64,000 nt of DNA from Podospora comata (lineage: Eukaryota > Ascomycota > Sordariomycetes > Sordariales > Podosporaceae). Below are positions 10,948 to 23,515 of the stretch, piece after piece. The notes beneath the pieces were generated by a model. It was not told where the DNA came from. It did no database searches and saw nothing but the letters and a program-made list of their open reading frames with translations. The number at the start of each line of letters is the position of its first letter. The first letter of the stretch is position 1. The position numbers and the translations under genes are program-made. The stretch covers positions 3,906,001 to 3,970,000 of the forward strand of contig CP071493.1 in assembly GCA_017354895.1 (NCBI GenBank), in the 5' to 3' direction.

Positions 10948-11727
10948 ATGTCAACCACAGCAGCCCCCCAACCCAACGGCCATCCCCCCGGCTCCCAATC
11001 CCAAACCCTCACCACCACCACCAACCCACCCCAACCCCCCCCTCCCCCTCCCCTCAACAACAACACCAACCCCCAATCCAACCCCACCGCCCCCCGCCCC
11101 CGCGAGTCCCGCACAATCGAGCTCCTCCTCCTAGCCCAAGGCGTCACAACCTTCGAACCCCGCGTCCCCCTCCTCCTCCTAGACTTCGCATACCGGCACA
11201 CCTCCTCCGTCCTCTCCGACGCCCTCCACCTCTCCGCAGATCCTTACACCTCCCACGCCGGCGCCCGCCCCTCCGCCTCCTCCGGCGCGGCCCCCGTTAA
11301 CGTAGGGGACGCAGCCATAACCTCCAACGCCGTCCAGCTCGCCATCGCATCCCGCCTCGCCTACCAATTCCGGGGCGGCGCCGCCGGTGGGACGAGTAAA
11401 GACTGGTTGCTCGACATGGCCAAAGAACGAAACAAAATCGCCTTACCTAGGGTTCCGGCGAGTGAATGGGGTTTGAGGCTTCCAGGGGAGAAGTTTGTCT
11501 TGTCTGGGACGGGGTGGGGGTTGAGGGATGTTTGGGCTGGGCAGGAGGCGTTGGAGGAGTCGGATGAGGAGAGTGAGGAGGGGGATATGGAGATGGAGGA
11601 TGTGGTTTTGGGAGGGGGGACAACACAGGAAAAGGAGGAGGATGTAGGGGGGGATGGGGTGGAGGGGGGCACGATGGGGGATGTTTTTGGGGATGAGGCG
11701 GAGGATGAGGAGATGGGGGAGGCTTGA
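10948..11727 (+). CDS. TAF9: TFIID/SAGA subunit TAF9 (TAFII31 family)
   Basis: This is the histone-fold subunit shared by TFIID and SAGA, which acts in RNA polymerase II initiation in the nucleus and pairs with TAF6. It is a single exon of 259 aa with ATG in the context AACATGTC. Residues 1-50 are a Pro/Asn/Thr-rich disordered leader. The TAFII31 domain spans roughly residues 53-170, beginning [10 protein letters not shown], with the [17 protein letters not shown] helix and the downstream [15 protein letters not shown] and [16 protein letters not shown] segments. The C-terminal 70 residues are highly acidic and glycine-rich. The domain is complete. The coding strand changes from strongly C-rich before 11400 to G-rich after it. 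Confidence 0.95.
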   Translation: MSTTAAPQPNGHPPGSQSQTLTTTTNPPQPPPPPPLNNNTNPQSNPTAPRPRESRTIELLLLAQGVTTFEPRVPLLLLDFAYRHTSSVLSDALHLSADPYTSHAGARPSASSGAAPVNVGDAAITSNAVQLAIASRLAYQFRGGAAGGTSKDWLLDMAKERNKIALPRVPASEWGLRLPGEKFVLSGTGWGLRDVWAGQEALEESDEESEEGDMEMEDVVLGGGTTQEKEEDVGGDGVEGGTMGDVFGDEAEDEEMGEA

Positions 11728-12427
11728 TTTTCTCTGTCAGGGTTTCACGACATAAGGCATTGATTGAGACGGAGGCAAGAAGGTCGCGGAGGCAGCAAGA
11801 CTCAAAGGGAAAGAAGGGGTGGACGAGATGGAAGAGTGGGACGAAATTGGCTTTTCTCACAAGCGGGAGATCGACAAGTCTTGTTATTTTACTTTTGGCA
11901 AGTGGTTGGTGCTTTGGCATTTTTTTGGTTTTTTTTTCCTATCATGAAGAAAGAAAAACACTTCATCAAAAGGGGGGCTCGGAAATGGCGTTGGGATGGG
12001 TTGAATTGGGCAAAGATATTTGATTTCACTTTCTGTATACTACTACTTCCACTTGGGAGTTGAGAATTATAATTTCACACAAACAGCGGCTCAGAATCAA
12101 GGCTACTGATCATAACACCTATTCCCATACCAGCAATTGCGCAGTGATGTGGTTGTTATATCCCTTTATGTATTACTACAAACCAACCCAAAAAACCAAT
12201 AATGATAATGATAATGCCTACCAAAAAAGTCGAATGTACCCCCCTCCCCCCTACTACTAATCTAGAAAAAAAAAAAAAAAACGCCGCGCTATGCAACAGA
12301 TCCCCATCTCTTCCCAAACCCCCACACAAACAAGCCTGTCTATCACACCAAGAATCCCCCCCTTGAATCCTTCCTCTATATGCTCTCCCAAAACCACTGT
12401 TGCTTGTTGAAACACAACCCTCCCTCA
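11728..12427. other. Intergenic: convergent 3' ends of TAF9 and phosphatidate phosphatase
   Basis: The 3' ends of two convergent genes meet here. The region contains a T-rich block at 11915-11938 and an A17 run at 12265-12281. I see no RNA gene or credible small frame. Confidence 0.5.
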
Positions 12428-14841
12428 TCACCCCTTCTTCTCCGCAACCTCAGCACCAACCTTCAAATCCTTAATCCCAGTGATAATCTCCGCATTAGTA
12501 TCCGGCACAACCGTTTCCTTCTCCTTTTCCTTCTCCCTCTTCTCCTCCTCAAGCTTCCTCTCCACATCCTCCAAAATCCTCTTCTTCTCCTTTGTGCTCT
12601 CATCCATCGGCATCTCCTCCTCACCACCCGCCCTATCAACCTCCTCATCCACCGCCTCCTCAAACTCCTCCTCCAAATCCTCCTCATCATCCCCCTCCTG
12701 CCCCCTCTCCTCAAGCGCACTCCTCATCATCCTGTCCTCGTCATAACTCTCCCCCAAGTCATCCCCGTATGAATCCCTCGACATGTAACTATCCCCCATC
12801 CCCTCCCCAATCTCATCCTCATCCTCATCTTCATACTCCTCATCCTCATCATCCATCTCCTCCTCTTCTTCTTCCTCTTCCTCGCCCTCACCCTCGGTAT
12901 CACTAGCCGAGAACTCGTCCAGTTCAAGCGGGGTGTCCCTCCAGTACGTAAAATCAGTGTATTCCTCCCCACCGCCCTTGACAAGCGTGCTGACAGGGGG
13001 AAAGTAGTGGTCTACCACCTCGGTCATGTTGACATAGCTAAGCTTCATCTTGTTAAGACTGAGCAGATCGAGCGAGACCTCCGCGTTGGAGTTGATGGTG
13101 AAAATCCTTGTTCTCGGGACGTCGACTGTGCGGTAAGAGATTTGGTCTGTGAAACGGTTGCCGAAGCCGGCGTAGAAGGGTTTGCGGTCGGGGCCGTAGA
13201 GGGAGCGAATATCACGCAGGGTGGACATCTTAAAGATGTGTGGCTTTCGGAGGTAAATCTCGCGACGGAGGGCGGCCATTGTCCTATCTGGAGACAGAAT
13301 TGTTGGGCCTCGTGGAAGCTTGTAGCCGTCTTGGACAATACCGGCTAGGTATGCCCTGGTGGTGTCGGCTTGTCCGACGGAGCGACTCGTCAGGTACATA
13401 ATGTTGTACCCATTGGCGACGATGTCGGTGTATAGCTTGGCCACACCGGCGTGAGTCCAGTCACGGCCGATCATGTTCAGCACGTGGCCCAAGGCATCTG
13501 ACTTGGTGATGGTGCCGTCAATGTCGGAGATGACGACTGGCACCTCGTACTTCCAGAGGTACATGTAGGCCGAGCAGGTCGCGCGGTTCACGGTGAAACT
13601 CATCGAGTTCTCGCCCGGCTTCAGGTTCAAGGCCTTGAGCTGGTCACTGGTCAACCGCAAGGTCTTGGCGTAGTTACGGTTCGGATCACCGGCGGTTGAG
13701 GAGCCGGGAGAGCTGGGTGGTGTCTGGATAGACATCTGGCCGAGGTCTGAATCGGCACGTCTGTGGCTTGGTACGCTTGGTGAAGCTGTCACGTCACTGC
13801 TGTCGCTCTGGTAGCCGGGATCAGAAGCCGCGTCCATGACGATGCCGTTGTCGTTGCGCAGGCTCGATTCCATGGCTTTCTTCATGGCGGCAGCCTTGGC
13901 TTCCTCGCTGCTGTAGATCCAGAGATTTCCGCGCTCATCCACACCAAAAAGAGCGCCGATATCGTAGTAGCCGTCGAGCTCCTCCGAGAGAACCTTGCGA
14001 GCCAGAATCTCCGTCTTGATCGCATCTTCCTCGTTGTTTTTGAAGTTGCTCATGTCCAGCATAAGATCTCCTGTTTCGGTGATATGTGTCTGAATATTCA
14101 CTGCGGCAAGCTCCCTGGAGAGATTCATGGCTCTCTGCAAAGCCTCGGATGCCGAGAGAGGCGGTGGGCTGTGTGAACGGTCCGAGTACTTGGGGTTTTC
14201 GGGGTCGTCCGAGTCCTCACTGGGTGCCCTCCTAGCCGTCATCCGCAGGACATCATCGCTATGAGGACGCGGTGGGGACCAGTCGCCAATAGAGGTTCCG
14301 GCCTTTCCGAACTCTGGAGAAGCTGATCTTGGTGTGATGAGGCCTGTGTATGTTAGCTACCGAGCAGTGAGCTTGGGCCTTGCATGTACTCACCATCTCT
14401 TTGATTCGGGAGCACGGTCAACGGCGGTCTGCTAAAGCTCGCTGACCGCACTTTTGGATCGTTAAGATCGAGGGCTTCAGGCTCCCCGAGTCCGGTGGTT
14501 TGTTGCGGGCTCAAAGGTGGACTGGAGGCTGGAGAAACGAGGGGAGAGGTCTGGAGACTCTTGGGAATAGTGTCGCTGGTCTCGAATACAAAGAATGCCT
14601 CGCCTCCTTCGCCCAGCTTCATCGAATACGGCTGCTTGACCCCATTGACCTTGAACTCGACCTTCTTCTCGTATGGGCGTAAGAGCGAGAACTTGCCGAA
14701 GCGCACATGAAAAGGTGAGCAGAGTAGCGATCCGTCTTCCTGCTCAACGACTATTACGTCGATGGCTCCGCTCAATGTTGCCGGGTTGATCGAGTTCCAT
14801 GCTGTCGAGACAGAGTCGCTCAGATTCCTGACGTACTGCAT
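12428..14841 (-). CDS. PAH1: Lipin-type phosphatidate phosphatase
   Basis: This is a Mg2+-dependent phosphatidic acid phosphatase of the lipin/PAH1/Ned1 family, producing diacylglycerol for triacylglycerol and phospholipid synthesis and controlling nuclear membrane growth. The exons are 14841-14394 and 14343-12428 (787 aa). The intron 14393-14344 has a GTGAGT donor and an ACACAG acceptor. The N-LIP domain covers about residues 1-105 (MQYVRNLSDSVSTAWNSINP). The HAD-type catalytic domain (LNS2) contains DIDGTITKSD with the DxDGT motif at about residue 423, followed by MYLTSRS and the region ending YGPDRKPFYAGFGN. A long, very acidic tail with runs of Glu and Asp is typical of fungal orthologues. 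Several Ser/Pro sites in residues 110-150 and 190-330 would suit regulation by phosphorylation. Confidence 0.96.
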
Positions 14842-17553
14842 CGTGTCCAGGCTGGCGGGATTGCACCGGCACTGCTGTCGCTTCCAACAGAACTATATAT
14901 GTACAAGCACGCCGGTCGCTGTTGTAACAGAAAATATCCGTGGATGTTTGGTATGGACAAAGGCGAGCAAACAAGAGGTCAGCTGAAACCGAGCTGAGCT
15001 GAGCTGGTGATGGTCCAGACACAGGGCGGCAGGCCGGGTCTGGACTGGGAGATCTCCGTATGCGCGTGGGCTCTGGAGCTCTGGAATTCTTGCGATATTT
15101 GATGAATTGCGTTTGCAAAAGTGTCGGAATGCGGAATGAAAGGACGATAGGGAGAAAAGTCGGAGCTAGAATGACGAGCTGGCGCACAATGGTATGCGAT
15201 CCGACGGCCTGACTGACAGGAACCTTTGAGCGTAAAGCAGCCGGAGGGGTGGACCGGGTTGGCGGGCTGCTTGGTAGCACAGAGGCAGAAATACGACTTG
15301 GGCACTGAGCACCTGACGTCTACGGAATGCGTTAGGGAGAAAAATAAAAAGCGTCAACGTCGGCGACAGGTCTGCAGAAATTCGAGGCGGTTCACGAAAC
15401 AAAAGTCGGCCAGGACAAGAGGGTAGGTAGACAATCACGAGGCCCTCAACAATCCCCCCGGCCGCCGCCCCCAGCGCTCACCCGTTCTTGGCCGGGCCTA
15501 GCTCAGCGTCGAACCGCGACAAGCGAGGTACTTTGTGGACCACCAAATCTCAACCAGCGGCTAAGTATCACATGTGTTCCCACCGACAAACCTCCCCGGA
15601 AATTAGGACCCTTGCCATGCTCTCTTTTAAACAATTGCAGAACCCCCCTCGCTGATGTCATGGCCGATATTCCACCCACCAGAGCGCGATGCAACGCCCA
15701 GCAGGGTTCATCATTATGATATGATCCAAGATAAGAGATTTCAAAGACTTTTTGGCATGTGAGAGTCTGAGGTATCCGTCTCTTGTCCCATTGACTTCTG
15801 AAGACTCTGAACACATGCTGAATAAAAAAACACTTTGTACAACTTAGGTAACTACACGGCGCAGCCCCATTCAACGCGTGGAGGATTGTTGGGGAAGGCA
15901 ACACAGCATGGTACTACTACAGACTTGTTGTGGAGGGGCGGCACCTGACCAGCCCGCCGGCGCTGGTTCCGCAGTCTAACGGGGAACAGGCTATTCAATA
16001 TATTGGCGGTTAAGAGTTGATCCCGTGCGAGATCCAGTCCCGTGGTGTCTTTGTATGCAAACTACTCTTTCCATCACCACTGAGTACAGCAGAGATATCT
16101 TTCTCAACATATGCTCTAGAGTTGTCCGTTCTCAGTCAGGGATAGATCGGTCTCGCCGAAGCGAGGCAATCAATTCGGTCAATTCTGCGCCGCGATACGA
16201 AGTAAAAAAGCCGAGGCTTGAACAAATTTTCTAGGGCGGGTGGAGAGTTGTATGTCAGATTTTTGATATAACTGCCTTGTCACCTCACCAAGTTGTTATG
16301 CCTTGGCCCAAGAAGTGTCACAACTTGCTTTGTGTTGGAGTGACGAAGTCCAAGTCACTAGGCTTCTGCACTCCAAGCTTCGTTGATCATGAAGTTGGGG
16401 CACCCCGCGCTAACCTCGTTTCTTTCTGTATGCCGAGCTGCTGCATGGAGTAAGCAACAGAGGCATAGGTCGATTAGAGGTGGACATGTAGACCACTAAG
16501 AACCTGGGTATAACCTGGAGACGGCCAACAAAAATGATCGACGGGCCACAGCTGGGACAGAAGACTGCCGTCTTGTTGTTTCGAGAGAGGCCCCATTGTT
16601 GGCTCCATCAGATGACGCGAAGACTCCGATTCGGAGCAATGGAATGATAGGTGAGAAAGTCATGCCGTTGGGAGTCTGAGTTTGAGGCTATCTTGTTGAG
16701 ATGGCACATAACAGGACATCCTTAGTTGTGCTCGTCGTTAGTCAGATATCAGATCGTTGCTTCATGCCTGATACCAGACGGGAAGTGGGCGGCAGATCGC
16801 TTTCTTCCCGTTGGGCAGACGTGCTTCTTATCTTTTCGGCGGGAGCAAAATAATGCTTCAAATACCACCGGCGAATAGAGAGGAAGGTGTTGAGTTGAGA
16901 TCTTCGACGCAAGTTCCACCTTACCTAGGTGTGCTTAGATAAAGTAAGGTACACAAACGCCTTACCGTTGGATCTTTTTAGCGCTCGAAAATAGTGAAAA
17001 CCAACGCTCGCCAGGTGGTGGCAGCCCGCTAACGCCGGTGCCTGAGTGCCGAAACAGCGTGCAGCCATGGAAATATCCGTAGTGGGGTGTTTTTGAGTGT
17101 TTGTCGCAATAGCGATTGGCCATCGTCGTCCCTCAGCGCCCGTCGCCCACTAACAAATGGCTGCCAGTGCCGCATTAACAAACATGTCGCCGCTGAATCG
17201 AAGGTCGGGGTCGTGTTCCGGGGATCTGCTGGCTGGGCTCGCAATGCGCGAAGTCCCGGACGTCCCCAATGTCTCCAATTTTCCATCGTCCATGCACCCG
17301 GCAGAGTTGTAGCAACAGGGCCGACTAGCCATTCTCAACGGGGGATGGATACCATTTTGATTTTTTCTTTTTGGTAGTTTCTGCTTGCCTTTGCTACGCA
17401 ACCCCCACCCACAGTCACTCCCTTCTGCCGTTTTGCGTGCGACATCCACTGATTCCGACGAACCGACACCGACTTTCGTCTTCCTCTCTCCTCCCTCTCC
17501 CTCTCCCTCTCTCCCCCCTCTCTCTCTTCCTCCGCCGAACCGACCACAGCGCT
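14842..17553. other. Divergent intergenic region, 2.7 kb
   Basis: This is the shared upstream region of the phosphatidate phosphatase (minus) and the FN3/coiled-coil gene (plus). Open frames up to 178 codons exist on the minus strand near 14744-15438, but they lack motifs and overlap the first exon or leader. A pyrimidine-rich CT tract at 17485-17530 directly precedes the plus-strand start. I find no tRNA, repeat or supported gene. Confidence 0.45.
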
Positions 17554-20500
17554 ATGTCATGGATCATCTCCTGGACGTCGCTGATTCCAACACTGCTTAT
17601 CCTGTCGGCCAGTCTTGCCTGGTGGTTCACCGAGCCTAAGAACGCCCGCATAAATCTGATTGCGGCTGTTGGAGTGGTTCTTTTCTGCTGGGCCGTCGCT
17701 CCCGAGCTGTCGCGCGACCTCTCGTACTCGCTGTACGTGTCCAGCCTCGACTCGGTCACGGCTCTCCATCTCGAGACTTTTGTTCTGAGAAACGCCAACA
17801 TGTTGTTAGTGGGAGCTGCTGTAGTCTGGTATGTGGTTATGTGGTTATATGGTCCTGTGGCTTTGCCCGTGCTGGCTCGTCACAAGGCGCATCTCTTGGA
17901 GGAATCGTAGGCTCATCATTTTGTGTGTCCAGGTTGGTGGGAAGGGCATTCCAAACGCTGCGGAAACCCGTCCCGGAGTTGATCAACACCTTGGGCGTCG
18001 ATGTCCCCGATCCGCCTGACGTGTCCCTAGCGGGAATCAGAGCCGATGCTGCCACTGTGAACTGGACGCGGCCCGCGCCCAACCGATCAGTTGTAAAGTT
18101 TCTGATACAAGTAAATGGAGTGGTTGGTATGTATTACCCACACATAGGCCTGGTCGGGAGGAGGACACAAGCCTAACTTTGAGTTTTGTAGTGGGGGAGG
18201 TCGCTGCGAACCAAGAACCGGCCATTGTCGTCAGCGGCTTGAAGCCAGACCATTTTTACAACGTTCGGGTCATCGCGGTTGGCTCGAATAACTTTCAGGG
18301 TGGAAGCCGAGTCATCCGGCTCAGAACCTTTGCCCGAGATGGACGGCCACAACTCGGCAACTCCAGATTGCCATCCAACTTCACAGCCGAGGAACCGCCC
18401 GCAACACCCCATGGCGAGTCGATGGACGAAAGCGGAGGGGCCCGAACGGCGTTCCCCGCACTCGAGATGGCCACTGTCACGGAAGGGATAGCATCACCTG
18501 CACGGGATGGAAATACGAATTCTGGACCAGGGCCCCGTCGAAACACTGTGACTAGGAAACACTCGCCGTCGACCACGAGCATCGACCAGTCAACCAGGGA
18601 GGACTTGAGCGCCTATGCGAAGAAAACACTGCCGGAATTGACGGAAAAATTCGAGAGCATTAGAAAAGAAACAGAGGAGGTGCTGGTTCAAATAGCAAAA
18701 GAGGAGGCTGAAAATAGAAAGGTGCTGGAGGAATTAGAAGCCGAGAAGAAGGGAAAGAGGAAGGAGCAGAAGAAAAAGGAGGAGCAAACCGAGAAATTGA
18801 AGCGGGATGTGAACTCGACAGACCGGGCGATGCGAAACGCCCTGCAACGAAAGGGCCAGAGAGAGAAGACGCTGAAGGAGAAGCAAAGTGAAAGAGAAAA
18901 GTATCATGAAAATATTGCCAAGTGGGAAAGAGGTGTAGGTGAGATGCGCAAGGACAGGGAAAGTTTTGATCAGCAGAGGAAAGATTTGGAGGAAGAGCGT
19001 GATCAGAAGGCCGAGGCCTTCCAAGGAGATAACAACGAGCTCCAAGCTGAGTGTACACGACTGGAGCAAGAATTGAAGGAAAGGAGAGATCAGGTCCGAG
19101 AACTGGAAGAGGCCCGGAAGAAACTGCCTGGCGGAGAAGATGATGGCGAGTGGCGTGAGAAGGACGCCGAACTGAAGCGGGAATGGCACCGCAGACACAG
19201 AGAGCTGTCCGAACAACTGGTGTTCGAGACTAAGAGATCTCGAGGACTAGATGAGCATATCCGCGCCCTTAGTGCTCAGCTGCAGGCTATTCCTCAGCCA
19301 AGCTATGGGCTTTATACGCCACCGAACGCTTCGGGATTGGAGTTTGATAACCCAACACTTACTCAGCTCAAGCGCCGGAGCCGAAACAGCAACACTATGT
19401 CGAATGTGTCTATTTCATCGCCATTGCCAGCCTACTCACAGATCGATCCGATTCTTTCAGCCCCGACGGGGTTTGCCAGTTCACGATCTCTGAATGCGCC
19501 ACCTGGTTTTGCCCCAGGACCGTTTATGGACCTGTCCGCAGACATGGACTTTCGGGGGTCATCAGCCCCTCTCAGTCCTTCCGCCACGGCACTTTTGCCA
19601 TCCAACATACTCGATGACTTTGACGACGACGACGATGACCCAAGTCCGACGACTTTTCACGATCCTGAGCCATTCTTGCAAAGCCAGCGGGCCTCACCCG
19701 AGCAAGCTCCTCAGTCTCCTGCCTCGTCGGGCAAGGCCCTGAGCATCCTGTCCAGCCCTCATGGATCCACAAGTAACCTCCCCTTCCCCCCCTTCTCTAA
19801 CGAAATTTCAGAGAGGATGGTTGGCACTCTGCCATCCCCAACTATAGCCGAAACCCCTCAGCACAAGGGCTTCTTTTGGCAACGCTCCAAGACTGTCAAG
19901 GAAGAAGGGGAGAAAGAGCCACCTCTCCTAGGGAGTTTGAAGCAAGGTCAAAGCCAATCTTTCCCACGGCAGACAGATGATCCAGACATGGCCAACAAGC
20001 GGCGAATCAGCATTTCAGGCAGCTGGAATGTCTTTAACCGAAACTCAGTTGGGCCTGAGATCACAGAAGGCCAGGCCACATCAAACACACACGCATTTGC
20101 AAGAAGCCTAAACCCCTTTTCCCGTAGGCCTACCGGTGGTCTCTTTGACCGTGACCCCAGCAGCCCGCGACCTACCAGCATCGCGTCCTCCGACTTCCCC
20201 AGACCCTCCACTGACTCAGGCTCCATCTGGGGACCACCCATGGACGCCTCAACCCTAAACAAAAACAGCCGTCTCTGGTCGCCCGATAACGCCCCCTGGT
20301 CCAGGAACCCCTCCCGACGGCCTTCGCTCCATGGATCTCCCTCAGCACTCAAGACAACCCTCGCCTCGGCCGACGACGAAATTCTCGACGACGAGGAAAT
20401 GCTTTCCAACGTGGACGTCGGCGTCATCGGCAGCCGGCCGCCGACCCAGTCCGCCAACAAAGCCGCCTCGGCCGCGCTCGGTCGGTTGAACCCCAATGCC

Positions 20501-21313
20501 CCCGCCTTTATAGGATCCCTCTTCAAATCCAACCCTGAAAAGCAGAAGGAGAAAGAAGTCAAGGAAAAAGCAAAGGCAGAGAAGAAAAAGGCTAATAAGG
20601 AGAAGGCTGCCGAGAAGAAGAAGGAGAAAGAAAAGGAGGCTGCGACAGTTCCGGACACGCCAAGTCAGCAGACGCAGAATCCCATTTTCGAGATGGACTC
20701 GCCCGCGGATTCGAGGAAGTCGAGGGATGGAGCCTCGGTTCATACGCTTCACTCGTCGGTTTCGATCTCTGAGTCCCGCGACTCTCTCACGCTCGACCAG
20801 TCATTCTCCAATACACCCTCCGAACCCGCCAGCGCAGGACTTTCAGGCTCATTCAAAGACGAGGGCGTGGTCCGCAAACTCTTCCGAAAGGGCTCCTCGA
20901 GCAAGTTTAGTCTTCCCGGACGTCTTGGCGGTAACAGTGCCAAGGAGAATATCACCAGTGCTGGGGGTTTGTTTAAGAAAGGACCCAGCAGCGTTGCCAG
21001 CACCGCGCCTTCCGACCGCATCGACCCGAGATCTAGCATCGGCGACTTTGAAGACTTGGGGGATGAAGCGATGGGGGTTTTGGCTGGGGTGTTGGGGAAG
21101 AGTTATGAGTGTAGTAGTCCTGGGTTGGGACCTACGTCTGCTGCTGCTACTGCGAAGGGGACGACGAAAGAAGGGGGGACGGCGGCGAGCAGGTGGTTGA
21201 GTAGTTTTGGGAAGAAGGGGAAGAAGAATAATGAGAATACCAAGGAGAGTTTTGATTTGGAGAGGGCGCATGTGGGGGGTGAGTTGGATGGGTTGGTTGA
21301 GGAGAAGGTGTAA
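17554..21313 (+). CDS. Membrane-anchored fibronectin type III / coiled-coil protein
   Basis: The three exons 17554-17828, 17933-18126 and 18192-21313 give 1196 aa. The first intron begins GTATGT and ends CCAG; the second begins GTATGT, has a CTAAC branch site and ends GTAG. Hydrophobic segments lie at about residues 5-25, 35-50 and 78-95, so the N-terminus is membrane-inserted. A single fibronectin III-like domain follows (about 118-210: PDPPDVSL, ATVNWTRP, VSGLKPDHFYNVRVIAV). A long charged coiled coil spans about 294-490. The remainder is Ser/Pro-rich and disordered, with a D-rich patch, a Lys/Glu-rich segment (EKAKAEKKKANKEKAAEKK) and a basic C-terminal region. The likely topology is a large cytosolic body tethered to a membrane, with a scaffolding role inferred from architecture only. 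I recognise the domain type but no characterised orthologue. Confidence 0.85.
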
Positions 21314-21372
21314 AAATGGTGCATACTGGCTAAGAGGATGGGGGAAGATGCGACAACCTGGGTTGTAGAATA

Positions 21373-21406
<34 letters not shown>

Positions 21407-22013
21407 GAATAGCTTTTGGTTGGTACTGCTGCTGTTCTGTCATAGCGGGGTTGAATATCATGTTGTTGAGGATGGTTGTTTAGGGTATGACTGAAGACTG
21501 CCTTCAAAATGTGACAAGCTGTCTTTCTATGATGACGGGAAAATCAGAAGGCTCGGTGGCATGTACACTTTATTTTTGGTTTTGGCCAGATGTTTAAGTT
21601 GATATATAAACCGTGAAAGGGAAGATCTTGATGGGATAAAGAACAAGCAGGTGATGGGTTAGGGGAGGAGCAGGTGTTGGTGTAAGTAGGAGGGTTAGGG
21701 TTATACAGTGGCTGAAGCTTAACCCCTGTTGATGGGTGGTTGTGGCTGCAGTTTTGGAGCTTGTTTGAGCAAGTTGGAGTGGGTGAGTGGTTCGAGCGTT
21801 CGACTTGGTGGTTCGTCAATGTTGCGCAAGGAAATACAAGTTCGAAGAAAACACCAATTCTCTGCAGTTTGATCTTTTTTGTTTTTGCCAATTCACAGGG
21901 GATCTTGCCCCATAATAAGAGAACACAAGTATTTCAACTGCTGTACCGACCGTCTGACCCCTCCATCGCCAGAACCTTGACCTCTATCGAGCTCGACCCT
22001 CAACAACCCCCCC
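21314..22013. other. Intergenic, with a GT microsatellite
   Basis: This holds the 3' region of the FN3 gene and the leader of the CMC1-like gene. A (TG)n tract of about 11 units lies at 21376-21397. Nothing else is recognisable. Confidence 0.5.
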
Positions 22014-22585
22014 ATGGCAACAATGAGCGCCTCCTCATCCTCCTCCTCCTCCCCAGCAGCAGCAAAAGCCAGACCGATCCCCTCGCGGAACCCGCTACCG
22101 CTGTCGGCGTCGCAGGAGGCGCAGGTGAGGGATGTGTTTTATGCCCGGGTGAGGGCGAAGTGCGGGCCTGAGATTAAAGGTATTCATTCCGCCCCCCGCT
22201 CCCCCCTTCTCGCCAGTACCTCGCTAACCCCCTCCCAGCATTTGCAGACTGCGCCCAAGGCCGCACCTTCTCCGCGCCTTTTCTCTGCCGCGGACCCCTC
22301 CACGTGATGAACAACTGCATGAAGATCCACGCCACGCCCGAGGAACAGGACGCCGCGAGGGAGGAGTGGTTTGAGAAGCGGGTGGAGAGACAAAAGGAAA
22401 AGGAAAGGAAGGCGAGGAGGAAGCTGGAGCAGGAGAAGTTTTTGAGGGAGTGGTGGGGTTTGCCGGAGAAGGATAGGGAGATTGCAAGGAGAGAGATGGA
22501 GAAGTTGGAACGGCCGGAGAGGATAGGGGGGTTTGTGAGTGAGAGGAGGAAGAGGTTTGGGGAAGAGGGGGGGGAGGGGAGGTGA
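22014..22585 (+). CDS. CMC1: COX assembly mitochondrial protein, twin CX9C (CMC1 family)
   Basis: This is a small twin-CX9C protein of the mitochondrial intermembrane space, needed for copper delivery and Cox1 stability during cytochrome c oxidase assembly. The exons are 22014-22179 and 22239-22585 (170 aa). The intron 22180-22238 has a GCTAAC branch site and a CCCAG acceptor. The four cysteines are Cys50-Cys60 and Cys72-Cys82, each pair separated by nine residues, in the contexts CGPEIKAFADC and CRGPLHVMNNC. These are followed by the HATPEEQDAAREEWF segment typical of fungal CMC1. The C-terminal 70 residues are highly charged and longer than in yeast. The N-terminus is a Ser/Ala-rich stretch without a classical presequence, consistent with import by the Mia40 pathway. 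Confidence 0.9.
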
Positions 22586-23515
22586 TGGTGAGGGGGTTGT
22601 GATATGGAATGGTGGCCATGGAAGAAGGCAAGCGTACGCGAGGGACTTGTAATATATGGAATGAGCATGATACCAGACACGATGGGGATATCAGAGCGGT
22701 TCGGTCTGGCAAAGGGCGTTTTTATGGGTTTGATATCGCATGGTAGGGAAGGGGGGGCTGCGCAGGTCGAAACACAACTCTGTACAAATTTCAAGTGGAT
22801 TGGGATGTCAAATTCAAGATCCGCCATGTGCGAAATGGAGGGTGTGCTGGTGGTCGGTCAGTTTCGATGGTCATCAGCTGAGTTTATGGAACTGGTGAAC
22901 GTGATGGTTTCAGAAAACGAAAGCAATGGTATCTATCAGGCTCTACCGTGGCGAGGCTCTTTGGTTTAGCTCTCATGTCGTCTTGGACACCGAACCAATT
23001 ATCGATTTGAGCTTAAAAGGGTTCTTGGAGAACATTGCCTTAAAACACGATTTAGCCAGTAAACTCTTCCGTAGATATTTGACCATCTGAGTCCTGGGAT
23101 ATGAGTAAGCGGTAACCCCAGGTGGTTAGGGGATTCTCCTTGGCTATTAGGCACCCCTTCTAGTCATGGTTGTCATGGTCGCATTCGGAGTCTTTATAAG
23201 CAGATGGTTATATTACCAACACTTTTTCAGTCTCTCTATGGTAGCATCAAGATCACCGCGGGAGTGGCTTCCAGCCCTACTCACGTCGACCTTTTACAGC
23301 CATTGCTGCGAAGCGACTTCAACTTGCTCGGGTGGTTGTGCATCCGATATTCTGATGATGAGCTAAGAGAGGAAGGCTGACTACATGGAAAAGCTTGATA
23401 GCCATCAGATGAGATGTATAAGACCCAGCCTCTTTCTCACATTACTTTCCTAGAAATCTTAGTGACCTCAGCAGAAAACAGGCCACAAGCCTCAAGGAGA
23501 ACTCGACCCGCAACC
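22586..23515. other. Intergenic
   Basis: No supported gene. An open frame at 22604-22969 (plus) continues from the 3' side of CMC1 but shows no motif. The 3' half (22960-23480) is relatively A/T-rich and serves as the promoter of the secreted-protein gene; GTATAAGA at 23415-23422 lies about 95 bases before its start. Confidence 0.4.

Noticed and set aside
19948-20658. Minus-strand frame of 236 codons with Phe/Ser-rich composition
   Set aside because: It is a shadow of the Lys/Glu-rich and Ser-rich part of the FN3/coiled-coil gene on the other strand.
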